8,224 nucleotides of DNA from an uncultured Pseudomonadota bacterium (lineage in GTDB: Bacteria > Pseudomonadota > Gammaproteobacteria > Burkholderiales > Thiobacillaceae): positions 1 through 8,224 of the forward strand of contig CAISDD010000245.1 of NCBI GenBank assembly GCA_903883985.1, written 5' to 3'. The position numbers and the translations under genes are program-made. This document shows, piece by piece, positions 6,250 to 8,224 of the stretch. The stretch's first letter is position 1; every line of letters begins with the position of its first letter. The notes below the pieces were generated by a model. It was not told the origin of the DNA. It saw only the letters and a list, made by a program, of their open reading frames with translations, and made no database searches.

Positions 6250-7320
6250 GTGCTGCGTCCTGTCCAACTCGATCCCAGTCTCATCGGCCAGTCCTTGCCC
6301 TGGGATGTTTGCAGCGAGTCCGGCGTTTTGATCGCTGCGGGCGGTTTGGTGGTGGCTGATGTGGCGCATTTCCAGAGGATCACCTCGCGAGCGCTGTTCC
6401 GCGAAGGGGAAGGGGGGATGGGCGATGCGCCGCTCGCTCGCCTGGTCGAGATGGCGACTCAGGTCGAGGCCAGCCTGAAGGACCCTCAGGTGGCCGCGCT
6501 GCGTATCCTGGTGCGCGCGTTGCTCGCCTTGCTGCGCCACGATGCCGATGCCTGTCTGGGCTATGCCTGCCTGGTGCAACTAGCGCGCCCCGGCGTCGGT
6601 CATGCCCTGCGCGTGCTGTTCATCGCCGAGTTGCTCGCGGAGCAACTCGATTTCTCCGAGGCCGAACAGGAGAGCCTGGCCGCTGCGGCGCTGACCATGA
6701 ATCTTGCCAGTCTCGATCTGCATGATCGCTTGCATGGCTACGCCGGTGAGGTCAGTGTGCCCGACCGGGCGGCATTGCGCGCTCATCCGCAAGCCAGCGC
6801 CGACTTGCTGGTGCGGATCGGCGTCGACGACCCCCTATGGCTGGATGCAGTGCGCCAGCATCACGAGAACCTGGATGGCAGCGGTTATCCCGCCGGTCTT
6901 TCGGCGGGAGCGATTTCCCTGCCGGCCCGTCTGTTGCGGGTGGTGGATTATTACTGCGCCAAGATCGGCGGGCGCAATTACCGGCCACCAAGATCGGCGA
7001 GTTTTGCTTTTCAGGAACTGTTCGGCCGGGAAAGATCGCGCATGGACAGCCAGATGGCGGGAATGCTGCTGCGCCGCCTGGGCATCTACCCACCCGGCAC
7101 CCTGGTGCGCCTGGCCAATCGTGAGACTGCCTGCATCGCCCGCCGTGGTCAGGGCGGGGTGGCGCGCTGGGCGGTGAGCGTGCTGGATGCGCGCGAAAGG
7201 GCGCTGGTGCCGCAGCAGGTTCGTGATCTGAACGCACGCAACCACGCCATCATCGGTACGGCCGACCGCCAGCCTGGATGGCCGAAGATCAACTGGATGG
7301 CGATTTGGGGGTATGGATGA
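6250..7320 (+). CDS. HD-GYP-like protein with degenerate HD dyad
   Basis: This 356-aa cytoplasmic protein has a short N-terminal region (about 1-60, starting RPVQLDPSLIGQ, as in many HD-GYP proteins), a linker, then an HD-GYP-type domain at about 110-290. HD-GYP enzymes hydrolyse cyclic-di-GMP at a metal centre. Here the first His (GHALRV, His-118), HP (His-179), HHENLDGSGYP (His-204/205, 209-214) and Asp-233 are kept. The helix that normally reads LLHDIGK reads LTMNLAS (148-154): His and Asp become Met and Asn, and Lys becomes Ser. It is therefore either inactive as a phosphodiesterase and acts as a binding or sensor protein, or uses a changed metal site. The GTG start at 6250 is chosen because the family-like sequence begins there and an upstream ATG at 6163 overlaps the divergent gene. 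No ribosome site is visible. An ATG at 6418 behind a G-rich stretch would lose the N-terminal region. Confidence 0.85.
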   Translation: MLRPVQLDPSLIGQSLPWDVCSESGVLIAAGGLVVADVAHFQRITSRALFREGEGGMGDAPLARLVEMATQVEASLKDPQVAALRILVRALLALLRHDADACLGYACLVQLARPGVGHALRVLFIAELLAEQLDFSEAEQESLAAAALTMNLASLDLHDRLHGYAGEVSVPDRAALRAHPQASADLLVRIGVDDPLWLDAVRQHHENLDGSGYPAGLSAGAISLPARLLRVVDYYCAKIGGRNYRPPRSASFAFQELFGRERSRMDSQMAGMLLRRLGIYPPGTLVRLANRETACIARRGQGGVARWAVSVLDARERALVPQQVRDLNARNHAIIGTADRQPGWPKINWMAIWGYG

Positions 7321-7349
7321 ACCTTGATTCCTCAGTCGTGCGCCTTCGA

Positions 7350-7380
7350 TCACGCTCACCCTTTGGGTGAACCCGCGTGA
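7350..7380. repeat. Nested inverted repeat after the HD-GYP-like gene
   Basis: Two stacked stems are visible: TCACGC (7350-7355) with GCGTGA (7375-7380) outside, and TCACCC (7356-7361) with GGGTGA (7365-7370) inside around a TTT loop, with ACCC bulged on the right. It begins 30 bases past the stop codon. No T-tract follows, so it may protect the transcript end or be part of a dispersed repeat rather than act as an intrinsic terminator. Confidence 0.6.
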
Positions 7381-7387
7381 CCTCGGC

Positions 7388-7525
7388 AGGAGCGGGCTTA
7401 CCGGCGAATGGATGCGTCGCCGGCTTGCAAGTGTTGCCATCGCGGGCAAGCCCGCTCCCACACCTGCGTCCACTTCTGTGACTGGCATGTCGTGAGCCTT
7501 GTGGGAGCCGGCTTGCCGGCGAATG
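7388..7525. repeat. Cluster of three REP-like elements
   Basis: The three copies share the core GGAGCGGGCTTGCCCGCGA or close variants. Copy 1 (7388-7410) reads AGGAGCGGGCTTACCGGCGA. Copy 2 (7440-7463) is inverted and contains GCGGGC-AA-GCCCGC. Copy 3 (7501-7525) reads GTGGGAGCCGGCTTGCCGGC, in the same orientation as copy 1. This matches the GTGGGAGCGGGCTTGCCCGCGA type of REP sequence known from Pseudomonas and relatives, where inverted pairs are dispersed by RAYT transposases (REP-associated tyrosine transposases). No RAYT gene is in the window. The first two form an inverted pair with a spacer of about 29 bases. Confidence 0.8.
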
Positions 7526-7530
7526 AAAGC

Positions 7531-7567
7531 CCCGTAGGGAGGAATGCCGTTTATTCCGCCCTACGGG
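7531..7567. repeat. Long hairpin repeat with 9-bp and 5-bp stems
   Basis: CCCGTAGGG (7531-7539) pairs perfectly with CCCTACGGG (7559-7567). After one A/G mismatch, GGAAT (7541-7545) pairs with ATTCC (7553-7557) around a 7-base loop. GTAGGG-GGAAT foldbacks of this kind recur between genes in several proteobacteria, from memory. It abuts the third REP copy by only five bases, so it may have inserted next to or into the REP cluster. It carries no T-tract and no coding frame. Confidence 0.65.
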
Positions 7568-7650
7568 ACTTGACCATCCAGTCAGCAAACGCCATTAGGG
7601 ACGGTGACCATACTCACTTAACGACCCGAATTGGTGCAATTAAGGACGAA

Positions 7651-7678
7651 AACGCCCCTACTTGGGGCGTTATTTCTT
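7651..7678. terminator. Intrinsic terminator-like hairpin, possibly bidirectional
   Basis: AACGCCCC (7651-7658) pairs with GGGGCGTT (7664-7671) around TACTT. On the + strand it runs into TTATTTCTT; on the - strand the stem end and tail give GGGGCGTTTTCG. Both sides are T-rich enough for termination. No called gene ends close by: the HD-GYP-like gene stops 330 bases upstream. It either closes that transcript, closes a short unannotated transcript, or insulates the transporter promoter. Confidence 0.65.
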
Positions 7679-7830
7679 GCCTGAGTGTAGTGCCGCACCG
7701 TCATATGGCTAGTGTCGGACCGGAAGCCGTTCCGGACTTCGACGATCATTTGCAATTATATCAATGAGTTGAGTGTTTTATTGAACATGCATGGAACGTC
7801 GCGACTTTCTGGTGCTCGACGCCCTATATG

Positions 7831-7848
7831 AAGGCACGACTCTTGCTT
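7831..7848 (+). promoter_or_regulatory. Sigma-54 (-24/-12) promoter of the ammonium transporter
   Basis: The sequence AGGCACGACTCTTGCTT matches the RpoN consensus TGGCACG-N4-TTGCW at all but the first base. The invariant GG (7833-7834) and GC (7845-7846) are separated by exactly 10 bases. Transcription would start near 7858, giving a leader of about 20 bases that includes the GGAG ribosome site. Ammonium transporter genes are classic NtrC/RpoN targets induced under nitrogen limitation, so function and site agree. A convincing NtrC enhancer pair was not found upstream. Confidence 0.8.
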
Positions 7849-7877
7849 ACAGAACCCCCGTTTTTCTGGAGATCACT

Positions 7878-8224
7878 ATGGATGCAATGAAATCGGGCGC
7901 GGACGTACTTTTTATCTTGTTGGGAGCCATCATGGTGCTGGCGATGCATGCCGGCTTCGCCTTTCTTGAACTGGGCACGGTGCGCAGGAAGAACCAGGTC
8001 AATGCCCTGGTGAAGATACTCACTGACTTCTCCGTGTCCACCATCGCCTACTTCTTCATCGGCTATGGCATCGCCTACGGGGTCGACTTTCTGAGCGGCG
8101 CGGGTCACCTGGTACAGAAAAACGGCTACGAACTGGTGAAATTCTTCTTCCTGCTCACCTTCGCGGCGGCGGTTCCCGCCATCATCTCCGGCGGCATCGC
8201 CGAGCGCGCCCGCTTCAACCCGCA
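7878..8224 (+). CDS. amtB: Ammonium transporter, Amt/AmtB family (5' part)
   Basis: The gene runs off the right edge; 115 codons are present of a family usually about 400-450 aa. It encodes an inner-membrane trimeric channel that takes up ammonium for nitrogen assimilation. The first transmembrane helix (about 8-30) contains AMHAGFAFLELG followed by TVRRKNQVNALVKI, the N-terminal Amt signature. A second helix spans about 50-70 (STIAYFFIGYGIAYG), and a third begins near 85 (LVKFFFLLTFAAAVPAIISGGIAERARF). The ATG has GGAG six bases upstream and sits about 20 bases after the predicted sigma-54 start. Unlike E. coli AmtB it shows no cleavable signal peptide ahead of helix 1. The usual partner, a GlnK-type PII gene, is not directly upstream; it may lie downstream, outside the window. 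The symbol is by family and could equally be amt. Confidence 0.93.
   Translation, partial: MDAMKSGADVLFILLGAIMVLAMHAGFAFLELGTVRRKNQVNALVKILTDFSVSTIAYFFIGYGIAYGVDFLSGAGHLVQKNGYELVKFFFLLTFAAAVPAIISGGIAERARFNP

Larger units (their letters stand above)
7321..7877. other. Repeat-rich intergenic region before the ammonium transporter
   Basis: There is no credible gene here. From left to right it holds a nested hairpin (7350-7380), three REP-like elements (7388-7525), a long perfect-arm hairpin (7531-7567), a terminator-like hairpin (7651-7678), a small CCGGAA/TTCCGG foldback (7720-7735) and a sigma-54 promoter (7833-7846). Two weak half-matches to NtrC-type GCAC-N7-GTGC sites are seen at 7695-7709 and 7801-7815, and a lone TGGTGCA at 7632-7638; none is good enough to call alone. 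The stretch 7568-7650 shows nothing I can assign. Confidence 0.7.

Noticed and set aside
6835..7488. 217-codon - strand frame overlapping the HD-GYP-like gene
   Set aside because: It covers the conserved GYP motif on the other strand and runs into the REP repeats, so it is not a gene.
7388..7525. CRISPR array
   Set aside because: The repeats are in mixed orientation, differ in sequence and have uneven spacing; they fit REP elements, not direct repeats with spacers.
7695..7815. NtrC enhancer sites upstream of the ammonium transporter
   Set aside because: The two GCAC-N7-GTGC-like matches each keep only one good half, and one lies too close to the promoter, so they are mentioned but not called.
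7824..8108. - strand frame opposite the start of the ammonium transporter
   Set aside because: The + strand has the Amt signature, a ribosome site and a sigma-54 promoter; the opposite frame is a shadow.

Overview
The window looks like ordinary chromosome of a GC-rich Gram-negative proteobacterium, most likely beta- or gammaproteobacterial. The reasons are Sec signal peptides, an outer-membrane barrel protein, a BarA-style hybrid kinase, a sigma-54 type promoter in front of an ammonium transporter, and REP-like repeats of the kind known from pseudomonads and relatives. No rRNA, tRNA, CRISPR array, transposase or phage gene was recognised. I cannot name the species.

Left part (1-1843). After an unassigned left edge and a GC-rich foldback repeat (217-287), two genes read leftward. 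One is a small exported protein with about 19% methionine, built from about 14 tandem 12-13 residue units and followed by a textbook terminator. The other is an HU-family nucleoid protein with a lysine-rich tail.

Centre (1940-5650). A likely two-gene sensory operon reads leftward: a periplasmic solute-binding protein of the SBP_bac_3 type, then 40 bases later a membrane hybrid histidine kinase (HAMP, HisKA, HATPase, receiver). Diverging from it across about 65 bases is a Tsx/OmpK-like outer-membrane channel. The layout suggests one uptake and sensing unit: the channel admits a small molecule, the binding protein captures it and the kinase reports it. The ligand and the output regulator are not visible.

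Right part (5651-8224). A small acidic protein of unknown function reads leftward and diverges from an HD-GYP-related protein. That protein keeps the GYP half of its site but has lost the HD dyad (replaced by Met-Asn). After it comes a 557-base intergenic region with three unrelated kinds of inverted repeat, a bidirectional-looking terminator, and a near-consensus -24/-12 promoter. The promoter drives the start of an Amt/AmtB ammonium transporter that runs off the right edge.

The two points most worth following are the methionine-repeat exported protein and the degenerate HD-GYP protein. Nothing here proves a wholly new multi-gene system.
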